Assembly (NCBI GenBank): GCA_023382535.1
Contig: JAHDWA010000032.1
Span: forward strand, 47,371-111,370
DNA: 64,000 nt
Reading direction: 5' to 3'
Origin: Anaerolineae bacterium
GTDB lineage: Bacteria; Chloroflexota; Anaerolineae; 4572-78; J111
Under the pieces are notes generated by a model that was given only the letters and a program-made list of their open reading frames with translations, made no database searches and was not told where the DNA came from. The position numbers were made by a program, and so were the translations under genes. This document shows positions 16,160-25,051 of this stretch, piece after piece; position 1 is the stretch's first letter; each line of letters begins with the position of its first letter.

Positions 16160-19100
16160 TCGCCGACGCACCCTCGTCCGTGACCGCCTCTAACCCGCCG
16201 CCCTCTTTAAAACGAACGACCTTACAGTAACTCCGGCCGCGATGATTCTTGGCGACACTGAGGAAAAGATCAAAGCTAGCCACAATTTCACGGCCACGCA
16301 GCTTGGGCGTAAAAAAGAGAACTTTTTGCTCCGGGAGATGGTCGGCCAGGAGCTGCAGCACCACGCCCACATTGATATCGTCCAGGTTTTGGTCAAGCTC
16401 ATCGAAGACATAAAAAGGCCGGGGAAACTCTTTCAAAATAGCCAGGGCCAGGGCAAAGCCAATCGCCGCTCGCTCGCCGGAGGATTTGGAGTCGATGGTG
16501 ACAGGGGTGGGGACAACCCGCTCCGGCTCCACCGAGACCAGCACCTCCAGGTCAAAGCGCGTGCCACCACGTGGATGGCGCTCGATGGAGCCATACCAGC
16601 CAAATGCCTCCAGGTAGGTCTGAAAGCGCTCATTGATTCGCCGGAAATAAGCGTTGACCATTTGCTCAAAGTCACGCCGGGTTTGTTCCTCTTGACTCTC
16701 CCAATATTCGGCCACGCGATTGGCCTCATCCATGACCTGACGGCGCGCCTCGGCCTCGGCCAGCGCCGTCTCATACATCTCCACCGCGTCATGGGGAATA
16801 TCCCGCAAAGCCTCTGCCGCCCGCTCGTGGACCTCGGCCTCATTTTTCCAGGTAATTATCTGAGTCTCACTAACCTCGCTCAAATCAGGATAAGTCTCGA
16901 CCAGCCAGGCCAGCAGGGTGGCGGAGGCCGCTTCGTTTGTCTCAAGGGCTTGCTGAAGATCAGTTTGCCGAGCCGCCATCTCGGCAAAGAAGGGCCGACC
17001 AACCTCTTGGTACCCTTCAATTTGCGTCGCCAGGGTCTTTAATCGCTCCACTAGCCGCTCGACCTCGGCCTGCTGCCGGGCGGCGCGCCCGCGGATGTTC
17101 TGCAATTGCGCCTCGCCAATGGCTTGCGCGTTGGTCAACTCCCGGATCCGCTCGGTCAGGCTTTCCTGCTGCTGGCGAGCCGCGTCACGCTCGCGCCGGG
17201 CCTCTGTGCGGACGTGACGAGCCGTCTCCAGTTGGGTAATCAAATCGGCCAGGGCATCATAGTGCGCCCACTGCTCCAGTATGGCCGCCAGATCAGTCCG
17301 GCGGCTCTCCAAGCGGCCAATGGTTTGCTGGAGAACTGCCTGTTGGGTATCAAGAGTTGTTAAGCGCTCGCTGATGGCTGCCTGTTCGGCTTCAAGCTGG
17401 GCAACACGAATTTGGGCCGCAGTTGCCTGCCGCCGATAATTGGGGATGCGGGTATAATCCTGCCAGCGCTGCCAGGCGGCCTCATTTTGCTCACGCTGCT
17501 GGCGTAGACGTTCTCGTTCTTGCTGAATAGCCTGATGAGTCAGCCTGGCTTCGGCCAATTCTCGCTCCTGCCGCTCGACGGCTTGCTCATAGCCCAGCCG
17601 GCCAATGGTGTATTCCTCAGTCGCGGTGAAACGCACCCCAAAATGGTCTACGAAATGACGATCCTGGGTAGCAATAGCGGCGTTGCCATCGAGCACCAAA
17701 TCCGGCCGCCAGTCTGGCTCTACCCGAATAGATCGTAACGTCGCCTGGGCCAGCTCACGAGCGAAGGGTGGGGCGTCGTCCCTGATTTGGACATAGGGCA
17801 GCAAGGTTTGGGCATCGTCTGGAAGAGGCGGGGAGGGGCGAGAGGCGAGGGGGCGAGGAAAAGAGGGCGAGGGATGAATAGTGTAGTCGGCATAAGGGTG
17901 TAACACTCCGTCGGGGGTGAGAATTGCGCCGCGCAGGGAACGCAGGGCCGCTTCGACAAAATCGCGGTGGGCCGGATCGGCTACTTCCAACACCTCGGCC
18001 AGCGCCACCGCCTGAGGATATTGGGCCAGAATGTCGTAAACTGCTTCCGGCAGGTTGACCTGGTGTTCACGCAGCCGGACCAACTCAGCCTCGCGGCGAG
18101 TGATGTCATCAGTTAAGGCCACTTGCTGTTGACCCAGGCGATCCCAGCGGACCTCCAGGGCTTCCCGTTCCGCCGCAACTTGGGTTTGGGAAGGTAAGTT
18201 GGCCACCGCCGCTTCGCGCCGGGTAATTTCAGCCTGGGCTTGCTCAATCTCCAGACGAACAGCGCCTACTTGTTGAGCCAGGGTGGTTTGTGCTGCCGTT
18301 TCTGCTTGGTCACGAGTTGATAAATCTTGCTGTTCAGCTTGACGAGCCGCCAGCTCAAGATGAAGCGACTCCAGGGCAGCCTGGGTTTGCTGGCGAGGCG
18401 GGAGGCGCTGGGGCAGGTCGGCCAAGCCCTGGGTTTCGTTCTCCAGGCGGTTGACCTCAGCCTCAAACTGGTTGAAACGCCGGGTGTGTCCGGCAATGGT
18501 ACTTTCTAGCGCCTCGACCTGGCTCTGGAGCCGCTGCTGTTCACCAGACCGTTCGGCTTGCTCACGCTCCAAACGGGCCTGCTCAGCCTGGGTCTGGGCC
18601 AACTCGGCCGCCGCAACCGCATGGGCGCTGGTCTGGACGGTTTGTTCCTGGCGCAACTCGGTGATGCGCCGGGCGTTTTGCACCGCGCCGTGCTGATAAT
18701 AATCGTTCCATAATCGGGCGGCTTCGGCTCGATGATGCTCGCGCTGTTCAAATTGCTCTTTCAAGCGCCGCCGGCCCGCCAGAATCTCTTCGGCCTTGCG
18801 TAGCACCAGCAGGGCGTCGGCCTGGTGACGATGGGCTTCTTTACGCTGGTCAATCGCCTCTTCCCACTTGCGCTCCAGATCTTCTACCCCCAAAATCTCT
18901 TTCAGCTCTTCATAGCGGCGGTGCGGGGTGGTATCAATATAGCGCGTAATCTGGCCTTGCGTGACAAACATCATGGCGTCTTCGGTGGAGATAAAGAGGG
19001 GGTCACGACCGAGAATTTCACGCAAGTCGCCAATGCGGGTGATGTCCTGGCGAAGGCCTTCTTTGATAAAATAATGGAGGCGGAAAACTCGATTATATTG

Positions 19101-19412
19101 AAGGCCAAATTCGACCCCCAAGGTCATCTGGGCCGGCCAATCGGCTTTGTAAAAGCGATTTTCGGGGTTGAGGATGTCCAACTCGATCCGGGCGGTCCGA
19201 CTGATCTGATTCTCGCTGCCATAAGGCAGATAGTTCTGGGCCAGCCGCTCAACCTCGTGGCCCAGGACGAGCTTGAGGCACATCACCAACGTAGATTTGC
19301 CGCTGCCGTTGATGCCAAAGATGAGCACCCGGCCATCATGGGCCAGGCCCAAGGGGATAGTTTCGTTGCGGAAGCCGCGCACGCCTTGGACACGGAGGGT
19401 CAGCGGAATCAT
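16152..19412 (-). CDS. jetC: Wadjet JetC, SMC/MukB-like loop-extruding ATPase
   Basis: SMC-family motor of 1086 residues. Walker A FGINGSGKST is at 33-41. Long coiled coils rich in Gln, Glu, Ala and Arg occupy about 220-450 and 600-900. A hinge region near 470-570 separates them, with LAEVLEVADPAHRDFVEAAL and a second half around AQATLRSIRVEPDW. The C-terminal head has the ABC signature SKSSGERAAIGFALA near 972 and Walker B FYVFDELDQNL near 1000. With kleisin JetA and KITE JetB it forms the MukBEF-like complex that recognises small circular DNA. A Pro/Ser/Arg-rich insertion within the hinge (17819-17878) is encoded by purine-rich repeat DNA. It starts 10 bp after the jetB stop. Confidence 0.93.
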   Translation of the reverse strand: MIPLTLRVQGVRGFRNETIPLGLAHDGRVLIFGINGSGKSTLVMCLKLVLGHEVERLAQNYLPYGSENQISRTARIELDILNPENRFYKADWPAQMTLGVEFGLQYNRVFRLHYFIKEGLRQDITRIGDLREILGRDPLFISTEDAMMFVTQGQITRYIDTTPHRRYEELKEILGVEDLERKWEEAIDQRKEAHRHQADALLVLRKAEEILAGRRRLKEQFEQREHHRAEAARLWNDYYQHGAVQNARRITELRQEQTVQTSAHAVAAAELAQTQAEQARLEREQAERSGEQQRLQSQVEALESTIAGHTRRFNQFEAEVNRLENETQGLADLPQRLPPRQQTQAALESLHLELAARQAEQQDLSTRDQAETAAQTTLAQQVGAVRLEIEQAQAEITRREAAVANLPSQTQVAAEREALEVRWDRLGQQQVALTDDITRREAELVRLREHQVNLPEAVYDILAQYPQAVALAEVLEVADPAHRDFVEAALRSLRGAILTPDGVLHPYADYTIHPSPSFPRPLASRPSPPLPDDAQTLLPYVQIRDDAPPFARELAQATLRSIRVEPDWRPDLVLDGNAAIATQDRHFVDHFGVRFTATEEYTIGRLGYEQAVERQERELAEARLTHQAIQQERERLRQQREQNEAAWQRWQDYTRIPNYRRQATAAQIRVAQLEAEQAAISERLTTLDTQQAVLQQTIGRLESRRTDLAAILEQWAHYDALADLITQLETARHVRTEARRERDAARQQQESLTERIRELTNAQAIGEAQLQNIRGRAARQQAEVERLVERLKTLATQIEGYQEVGRPFFAEMAARQTDLQQALETNEAASATLLAWLVETYPDLSEVSETQIITWKNEAEVHERAAEALRDIPHDAVEMYETALAEAEARRQVMDEANRVAEYWESQEEQTRRDFEQMVNAYFRRINERFQTYLEAFGWYGSIERHPRGGTRFDLEVLVSVEPERVVPTPVTIDSKSSGERAAIGFALALAILKEFPRPFYVFDELDQNLDDINVGVVLQLLADHLPEQKVLFFTPKLRGREIVASFDLFLSVAKNHRGRSYCKVVRFKEGGGLEAVTDEGASANG
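17819..17878. repeat. Purine-rich repeat inside jetC hinge
   Basis: On the plus strand this is almost pure G/A with C spacers (GGCGGGGAGGGGCGAGAGGC and GAGGGGGCGAGG units). Read as jetC it gives about 20 Pro, Ser, Arg and Leu residues in frame between hinge strands. The repeat style matches the GC-rich elements at 38465 and 49381, but only one arm is seen. Confidence 0.5.
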
Positions 19413-19421
19413 CAGGTCAAC

Positions 19422-20045
19422 TCACTTCAATTCGTCAAACATCGTCAATTGTTCAGTTACCTCGTCATCAGCAGACGATGGGTCAGCTAGGGGCGGCTGC
19501 ATGCCAAAGAACTCGGCTACTTCTGCCTGGCTAACCGCTCGCCCCTGGCTGTCTGATACCACCTGTTGCAGGAAGTTAAGGCTAATGCAGTTCTGGCCGA
19601 GAGCAGTTAACCTATAGGTCGTCTGTCCTTCGGCTTCCTCGCGGGTCAGCCAGCCCAGTCGTTCCAGTTCGGTCATGTAGCGTTTGATCCGGGAACTGGC
19701 TTGCTTGTGGAACTGGAAACGCTCGACCAGGTGGGTGTGATCCACCGGCAGGCCGTGCTGGGCCTGAAACTTCCAGGCGTATAAGGCCAGGGCCAGCGCC
19801 CCATTGGAGATGGGCAAACTTTCAGAGACAGGAAAATCGGCCGCACTGACGACGGCATAGGTAAGTTGCTCATCGCCGACGATTTGAAAGAGTTGGTCGT
19901 AACCGCGCTCCTCCAGATACGTCCGAAAGTCGGCCAGATCGCCGACCAGTTCGCGCAGGCGCTCCGTGCGCAAGCCGTAGCGCAGGCTACTGCCGATCAG
20001 GAGCAATTTCAAGGCGCGATCAAAGCGAGGGTTGGATTTCATCAT
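19422..20045 (-). CDS. jetB: Wadjet JetB, KITE-like winged-helix subunit
   Basis: MukE/ScpB-like subunit (DUF4194 type) of 207 residues. It is built of two winged helices: an N-terminal region (LLLIGSSLRYGLRTERLREL) with a central HLVERFQFHKQASSRIKRYM, and TELERLGWLTREE leading to TYRLTALGQNC. KITE proteins bridge kleisin and SMC heads. The ATG overlaps the jetA stop (ATGA), so synthesis is coupled. The final 30 residues are acidic and disordered (DPSSADDEVTEQL). Identification rests mainly on size, fold pattern and position between jetA and jetC. Confidence 0.85.
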   Translation of the reverse strand: MMKSNPRFDRALKLLLIGSSLRYGLRTERLRELVGDLADFRTYLEERGYDQLFQIVGDEQLTYAVVSAADFPVSESLPISNGALALALYAWKFQAQHGLPVDHTHLVERFQFHKQASSRIKRYMTELERLGWLTREEAEGQTTYRLTALGQNCISLNFLQQVVSDSQGRAVSQAEVAEFFGMQPPLADPSSADDEVTEQLTMFDELK

Positions 20046-21352
20046 GATTCCACCTCCGGCAAGCGTCGCAGCGTTCCATCTTCATCAAGCACCATCCGCT
20101 CATCTTCATACGAGCGGCCATCTGCCTGGAAGGCCAGCGCCCCCACTTGTTCCTGGTGCCCAATCGCCATCAGACCGCACAATCGGCCATAATTATCAGC
20201 CCAGGTCTGGAGGACGGTCGAGAGTTCCTCTGGTAGCGGCACGGCAGCGAGGGTTGGCAACTGGTTCAACACGCCCTCATCGAGAACGATGAGAAATTCT
20301 AACGTTTCCTCATCGTCTTCCTCAAAGGCAGGTTCGGTGGGTTCAAGCGCCACAAAAAGATCGCCCAGTACCTCGGCTACTGCACCCCGGGCAAAGGGTT
20401 GACCGGGGGCGACGGGCAATTGCAGCGGCAATTGCAGATCACCAGCTTGCCGGGCAGTTGCTAGGATCGCCTGGGTTTCCAGATTGGCTACCAGATAGTC
20501 ATAGAAAGCCGACTCAGACAGCAGTGAGGCTGCCGCACGCGTCTGCTGGGCCGCGACTGCGAAGAGGTCTTTTAACGCTTCGAAGACCACACCGAAAGCG
20601 GTCATCCGCACATCAATGGCCCGGCGATGAACTTCGGCGTGAAGTTGACCGGCCTTGCTGCGCAGGTCAATGTCGTTCAGAAGTTGCTCGTAGCGCGCCC
20701 GCATTGCTTGGAGTCGCTCGGGGGCCGTGCCGCGCAGAATATAATCGTGGCGTTTCTTTTGGAAATCGGCGATGTTTTCACGCAGGAAAAAGATGGAGCG
20801 GGAGAGGGCGTCGGTTTTGAAACCCAGGTCGTCGTAGGCGGCAATCTTTTCCATCTCCCGCTGGGCCAGGTAAAGATTTTGCTGCACAAAATCACGGGTG
20901 TGAAAAGCGAACCAATCCTGGAGGATGCGGAAGAGGTCGCCCAGGATGCGCACGCCTTTATCGGTGAGTTTGACGCTCCCCTCGGTCGTGACCCAGTTGG
21001 GCGTTTGAGCAGCGCGGATAACCCCAGCCGGGTTGACCAGGGGAGCGCGGCCATATTTGGACTGAAAGCGGTAGTGCAGACCATCTATCTCGATGATGCC
21101 TCGGCCATAAACCAAGCGTTCCTCTTCAATAAGTTGGAGAAGACGCAGGCTATCAGCCAGGGCTTCCAGGCCGCCTCGCTGGGCGTCCGACTGGTAATGC
21201 AGAAAGTTGCCCAGCGTAGCCAGGTCGGACATGAGCCGATCAAGCTGAGCCGGGCGTGTTTCGCTAAAAAAGTCTACAACTTCGCCTTGTTCCAGCGAGC
21301 GGTAGGGCTGATCTGATGAGGGGGACGACACGTCGTTTAGCTTTGCGTCCAT
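20042..21352 (-). CDS. jetA: Wadjet JetA, kleisin (MukF-like) subunit
   Basis: First gene of the Wadjet operon, 436 residues. It begins with a winged-helix-like part (DFFSETRPAQLDRLMSDLATL). A helical middle follows, with REMEKIAAYDDLGFKTDALS and RSIFFLRENIADFQKKRHDY, the MukF-like helical-bundle style, and then an acidic C-terminal part with EFLIVLDEGVLNQL. The kleisin links the JetC heads. The ATG at 21352 is chosen because AGAGG is 5 bp upstream; a GTG 6 bp earlier is possible. It overlaps jetB by 4 bp. Which Wadjet type this is cannot be decided by eye; the JetA sequence does not obviously match the type I DUF3375 pattern. Confidence 0.85.
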   Translation of the reverse strand: MDAKLNDVSSPSSDQPYRSLEQGEVVDFFSETRPAQLDRLMSDLATLGNFLHYQSDAQRGGLEALADSLRLLQLIEEERLVYGRGIIEIDGLHYRFQSKYGRAPLVNPAGVIRAAQTPNWVTTEGSVKLTDKGVRILGDLFRILQDWFAFHTRDFVQQNLYLAQREMEKIAAYDDLGFKTDALSRSIFFLRENIADFQKKRHDYILRGTAPERLQAMRARYEQLLNDIDLRSKAGQLHAEVHRRAIDVRMTAFGVVFEALKDLFAVAAQQTRAAASLLSESAFYDYLVANLETQAILATARQAGDLQLPLQLPVAPGQPFARGAVAEVLGDLFVALEPTEPAFEEDDEETLEFLIVLDEGVLNQLPTLAAVPLPEELSTVLQTWADNYGRLCGLMAIGHQEQVGALAFQADGRSYEDERMVLDEDGTLRRLPEVES

Positions 21353-21536
21353 GGGCACCTCTGCCAGTAGCTTAATAGTGGCATTTTAACATGGGTGAGA
21401 GGGGGGAACAAATATTCTATTGAATTCACGAGGAAAGTGGTTAAAATTGACCATCCAGAACTGACGCACCAGGTGACAGGGTTGGTATGACTTCGTTCAA
21501 ATATACTTGAGGGATAGTTATCCAAAAAGATATTTG

Positions 21537-23036
21537 TCAGATGGAGCGATGATGGGTCTTTAGCCAGTGTTGGCTTTCCACCTGCGCTTCTGGCGGGATG
21601 TATTTAGATTTAGCCCGAGTCTTATGCAACGTTACTAATAAATCCTCATCACTCAGATATTTTGACGGAATTCCTAAATACAGGCGAAAGCCCTCTACAT
21701 CCAATGCATAGGCCAGCGTTTCACGTAGGGCTAGTCGCGCCATGTGTTCAGCCCGGGTAACCGGCTTGGGAAAGGGCCGGTCACGGTTTTCACATCCCCC
21801 CAGCATTGTGCGATACCCGGTCTCTACTTCCTCGATGCCGTACTGCGCTCGAATAACTTTACCGGCTTTGAATTGCCGGAGGGTTGAACTCTTGTCCCAA
21901 AGCTGCTGCGCTTGAGCCAGCGCCACATCCTCTCGATAATAGGTGGCCACCGAATAAATGTCATAATCACCGTGATCCTCAATGAGGGGCTTAATATCCA
22001 CCTGATAGGGATCGAGTTCCAGCTCCCGCGCTAACTCTCTGGGCGTGGGAAATTTTTCATCATACCGAATTTCCTTACCAAAAGACAAATGCATTGTTTT
22101 GAAACTGTCAGGTACATGATCGAGTTCGATGACCACTCGGTACGTAATCCGTTTAGGTTCCAATGCTGCCGGATCAATCCAGTAGGGCGCAAGTTCGGCG
22201 CCTCTGGTCGCGATAAATTCCTCCACACTCATTTCCGGCCACTTTTCCTCTTGATCGGCCGTTAGGTCGGGACCAGGCTCATTCTGCACTTCGATCAGCC
22301 TTTTCTCTACCCAGATTAAGGCTGGCTCAAATTCATTGAACGGAAAGCAATCGCGGAATTTATCAGGCTGTTCGATACAGGCTTGCCATAAGAAATCCTC
22401 GTAGCCAGACCTGACGCTGCCTCGATAGGGCGGACAATCACACCTCCAGATTAAGTCGTTCTCATCCTTGACCCAGGTAACGGCTCGCTTCGACAAATCC
22501 AGCTTTTCAGCCTGCTTGAGCCGCCCTTGTCGAAGGATAAAATCATAGACATCGGCCAAAACTTCAGCCTGTTCTTCTTCCTGCTTGGCGGCCATCTGGC
22601 GTAACGTCGTCTCGTTAGCCTGAAGCAAGGCCAAAAACCGCTCGCTGGCATCAGGTTTTAGTCGAAAACGCTCCACAATGACGCTCTGCGGTTTAGGATC
22701 CGTTTGTGGTTTAGGAGCCTCTGCGTCTTTGCGCGACCGCTTCCTTTTCGGTTCACTGTCAATGACCAGACGAGTGGCTTGGACCATAATGGGAAGTCCT
22801 TCAACCTTCCAGGTCTCAGTCGTCTGCGAATATTCAAGCAATTCAAGGGCATGCCTTGCGGACAAAACCTCCGCTTGCTGCGCCTCATTGTCCCAGACGA
22901 CCACACCCCGCTTGTGCCAAATCAGTTTATCCACTGGCTTGGTCCAGGCCGAACAAGTAGCCGGGATTGGTCTGTTGATATACCGGCCTGAGTTAAGATA
23001 GACGCCCCAAGACGGTTCGATTAACTCACTAATCAT
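21537..23036 (-). CDS. Hypothetical protein next to Wadjet
   Basis: Not recognised. The 499-residue protein has an aromatic-rich opening (PSWGVYLNSGRYINRPIP), a basic linker (SEPKRKRSRKDAEAPKPQTD), a helical Gln/Glu-rich stretch (RQMAAKQEEEQAEVLADVYD) and a WRCDCPPYRG motif with two cysteines. The C-terminal half is acidic, mixed alpha/beta (KEIRYDEKFPTPRELARELE) and ends LKTHHRSI. The ATG at 23036 follows GGGAAACTGCA and is preferred to a longer frame into the next locus. It runs in the same direction as jetABCD, about 180 bp upstream of jetA, so it could be an accessory gene of the defence locus. No membrane segment or signal peptide is seen. Codon use is more AT-rich than in the jet genes. 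Confidence 0.65.
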   Translation of the reverse strand: MISELIEPSWGVYLNSGRYINRPIPATCSAWTKPVDKLIWHKRGVVVWDNEAQQAEVLSARHALELLEYSQTTETWKVEGLPIMVQATRLVIDSEPKRKRSRKDAEAPKPQTDPKPQSVIVERFRLKPDASERFLALLQANETTLRQMAAKQEEEQAEVLADVYDFILRQGRLKQAEKLDLSKRAVTWVKDENDLIWRCDCPPYRGSVRSGYEDFLWQACIEQPDKFRDCFPFNEFEPALIWVEKRLIEVQNEPGPDLTADQEEKWPEMSVEEFIATRGAELAPYWIDPAALEPKRITYRVVIELDHVPDSFKTMHLSFGKEIRYDEKFPTPRELARELELDPYQVDIKPLIEDHGDYDIYSVATYYREDVALAQAQQLWDKSSTLRQFKAGKVIRAQYGIEEVETGYRTMLGGCENRDRPFPKPVTRAEHMARLALRETLAYALDVEGFRLYLGIPSKYLSDEDLLVTLHKTRAKSKYIPPEAQVESQHWLKTHHRSI

Positions 23037-23196
23037 TGCAGTTTCCCTTGTACAACTGATGTGTTTTAAGATCCATTTTTGCTGAAATGAGTGACTATGG
23101 CCATAATGGGCTTGGCTGACGAAATTATCGGTCCAGGAACCGTTCGATGCCACGACAAAACCGAGTGACTCCTTCGGAGAAATTATAGTCACCCCA

Positions 23197-23490
23197 GCAC
23201 GAGGTACTCTGATGGGCAATCGCGGCGGCTTGCATAACGAGCAGGGGCAGATTATCCGCCCGTATCAGGGCAAACGCTGGATTATCTGCCAGCTTCAATT
23301 CAAGGAGCGGCGGCAGGCCTTGATGGTTCCGGGCCATTACACCGAACTCTTCTTTCTGATGAAGCGACGGCCCTGGCAGCCGGCCATCGGCCTTGCGCCT
23401 ATTTTTTCACAAGATGCGGGTACAGTATCCTCATTAGCGCTTCTGAGTTGGTAGATAATTTGATGATGAGTCTCAAGCATAGAAAGTAGT
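23197..23490 (+). pseudogene. Frameshifted remnant of a small conserved hypothetical gene
   Basis: In one frame the DNA encodes GTLMGNRGGLHNEQGQIIRP, then GKRWIICQLQFKERR and PGHYTELFFL. After a one-base loss near 23360 the next frame continues DEATALAAGHRPCAYFFTRC. Together they resemble a widespread small protein, recalled from memory, whose members read YTELFFLDEATALAAGHRPCAECRR. Here the Cys motif is not completed and the tail diverges, so both a frameshift and a truncation are present. It lies on the opposite strand, just upstream of the 21537 gene. Confidence 0.6.
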
Positions 23491-23496
23491 AATAAA

Positions 23497-24147
23497 TTAG
23501 AGCTGGTCAATATATGAGCTCAGATTCTCTCCCCGAAAAATCCTTACGGCCCGCTCTATTTGTAGCTTAGTGGATCGTGGAACTTGGGGAAGATGTTCTG
23601 GAGCGAAGAATAAAGCAGCTTTTACTTCCACGAGGTCCGCTTTTATCTCACCTCCAAGTAATTCTGCGAAAAATGCCAAGGTATATATTTGTCGTCCTGT
23701 ACTCGGAAACTCACTAATGTTCGAGTCATATACACCAATCAGTGACTTAACCTTTACCTCTAAATTTGTCTCTTCTCTTACCTCTTTCTCAGCATTGCTA
23801 GCAGGATCGAGTCCTATATCTGCATAACCTCCTGGAAGTGACCACAGATCATCCTTTATCTGAACTAAAAGTATTTCTCCTTTTGTGTTAAAAGTTGCCG
23901 TTGCTACTGCAACCTTTGGTGTGACATACTCTTGATTTCCAACATTAAAATCAATTTGCTCTAAATAATCAAGAGGATTGGATTTATTCGCCTCTTTATG
24001 AATTTGTGATATTTGCGATAGTGCCTTAATTATCTCTTGATACCGTACTAAATCATACGGATGTTTAGCAAATGCAATGCCATTCTTAGCTTGAGCAAAT
24101 ATAATTTCTAAGAGTTTCGTTATTTCTTTCAAATTATTTTGTTTCAT
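23497..24147 (-). CDS. Nudix hydrolase with N-terminal helical domain
   Basis: Hydrolyses a nucleoside diphosphate linked to another group, probably ADP-ribose-like; substrate not known. Of 216 residues, about 1-65 form the helical Nudix_N domain (KNGIAFAKHPYDLVRYQEII). The Nudix fold follows: TATFNTKGEILLVQIKDDLWSLPGGY, then the box GGYADIGLDPASNAEKEVRE with EETNLEV after it. The catalytic EExxE core is kept (EVREE), but the first Arg of REVxEE is Lys. The ATG at 24147 is preferred over an upstream TTG that would start inside a repeat. It faces the same way as the membrane protein upstream and may work with it. Confidence 0.85.
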   Translation of the reverse strand: MKQNNLKEITKLLEIIFAQAKNGIAFAKHPYDLVRYQEIIKALSQISQIHKEANKSNPLDYLEQIDFNVGNQEYVTPKVAVATATFNTKGEILLVQIKDDLWSLPGGYADIGLDPASNAEKEVREETNLEVKVKSLIGVYDSNISEFPSTGRQIYTLAFFAELLGGEIKADLVEVKAALFFAPEHLPQVPRSTKLQIERAVRIFRGENLSSYIDQL

Positions 24148-24182
24148 AGCGGACTCGTTATATATTGCCAGAATTAGACTCA

Positions 24183-24272
24183 GCAGATCCAATTTTTCAC
24201 TGGAGCTGGCGGATCCCTATACGTCAGCGGGCGGCATTGGCATGCCACCCTACGAAAATTTGGATCTACTGC
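24183..24272. repeat. Small MITE-like element with imperfect terminal inverted repeats
   Basis: GCAGATCCAATTTTTC at 24183 is matched on the other end by the reverse complement GCAGTAGATCCAAATTTTC at 24254-24272, with small gaps. About 55 bp of GC-richer filler lies between. It occupies the whole gap between two minus-strand genes. A miniature transposable element is the simplest reading; no target duplication is clear. Confidence 0.35.
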
Positions 24273-24274
24273 GA

Positions 24275-25051
24275 CTATAGCGAAATCTCCAGACTTTCTT
24301 TCCACAATTCCTCAATAACTTTGCAATAGAACTCATACCATTCGCTTCTGCTATTAGCTTGCAGTACAAATAGAGGTCTACTAGATGGCGTTTTCCGGTA
24401 AGTATGCAACTCAACCTGTAACCAACCATCATCTCTATCAATGTCATATCCAACGATACTTGCTGTAGGTAAGCAATCAAACAAATGCACTTCTATTCTT
24501 CCTTTAGTCCTCTTCTGCGTTACTTGTCTCAACATCTCAATTGTATCCTCTATCCATCTGATTTGAGTATCGGTATTGGCTGATGTAGGACTGCTTAGCT
24601 CTGCCGCATGTATTGCAGCGCTCTTGGGAGACATTAAAAGAAATCGAAAATTGGTACCTGTTTCTAGAGCATTTCTTATAACGTCTGAATTCTGCATGAC
24701 TAGGGTGTTTGCCGATAAGGAGAGGATGTAGATATTTCTAACACCTTTGACACGTTCTGGAAAGGATCTAAGCGCCTCGCGACGCTGGAGAAGTATCATA
24801 TTTGGATGTGCTAGCACTGAAGCTTCTAAACCCCTTACACGGGATTCGATTTCCTCAAGATAGCCCACCTTTTCGATGAGACTATCTAGTGCCAGAAATC
24901 CAACTAGAATGACTACAACAGTCAATTCACTTATGCCAAAATGCTGTGGTATACCGAAGACACTAATGATAGCCGCTGCTATGAGCAACAAGGCTACAAG
25001 GTTTTCGCGGCGAAATAATCTACTGATCAGCGATATGAGGTCGTTTAGCAT
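24275..25051 (-). CDS. Membrane-anchored PLD-like (DUF5919-type) protein
   Basis: A 258-residue protein with two hydrophobic helices (about 18-34 and 40-56) and a short coiled segment (EKVGYLEEIESRVRGLEASV). Its C-terminal soluble domain carries SFPERVKGVRNIYILSLSAN, TNFRFLLMSPKSAAIHAAEL, IEVHLFDCLPTASIVGYDID and SRPLFVLQANSRSEWYEFYC. That order recalls the DUF5919 domain, a phospholipase-D-like fold lacking clear HKD motifs. The active His-Lys-Asp set is not seen, so it may be a sensor rather than an enzyme. It lies upstream of the Nudix gene on the same strand, separated by the MITE-like repeat. Similar membrane proteins occur near defence and nucleotide-signalling genes. Confidence 0.55.
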   Translation of the reverse strand: MLNDLISLISRLFRRENLVALLLIAAAIISVFGIPQHFGISELTVVVILVGFLALDSLIEKVGYLEEIESRVRGLEASVLAHPNMILLQRREALRSFPERVKGVRNIYILSLSANTLVMQNSDVIRNALETGTNFRFLLMSPKSAAIHAAELSSPTSANTDTQIRWIEDTIEMLRQVTQKRTKGRIEVHLFDCLPTASIVGYDIDRDDGWLQVELHTYRKTPSSRPLFVLQANSRSEWYEFYCKVIEELWKESLEISL

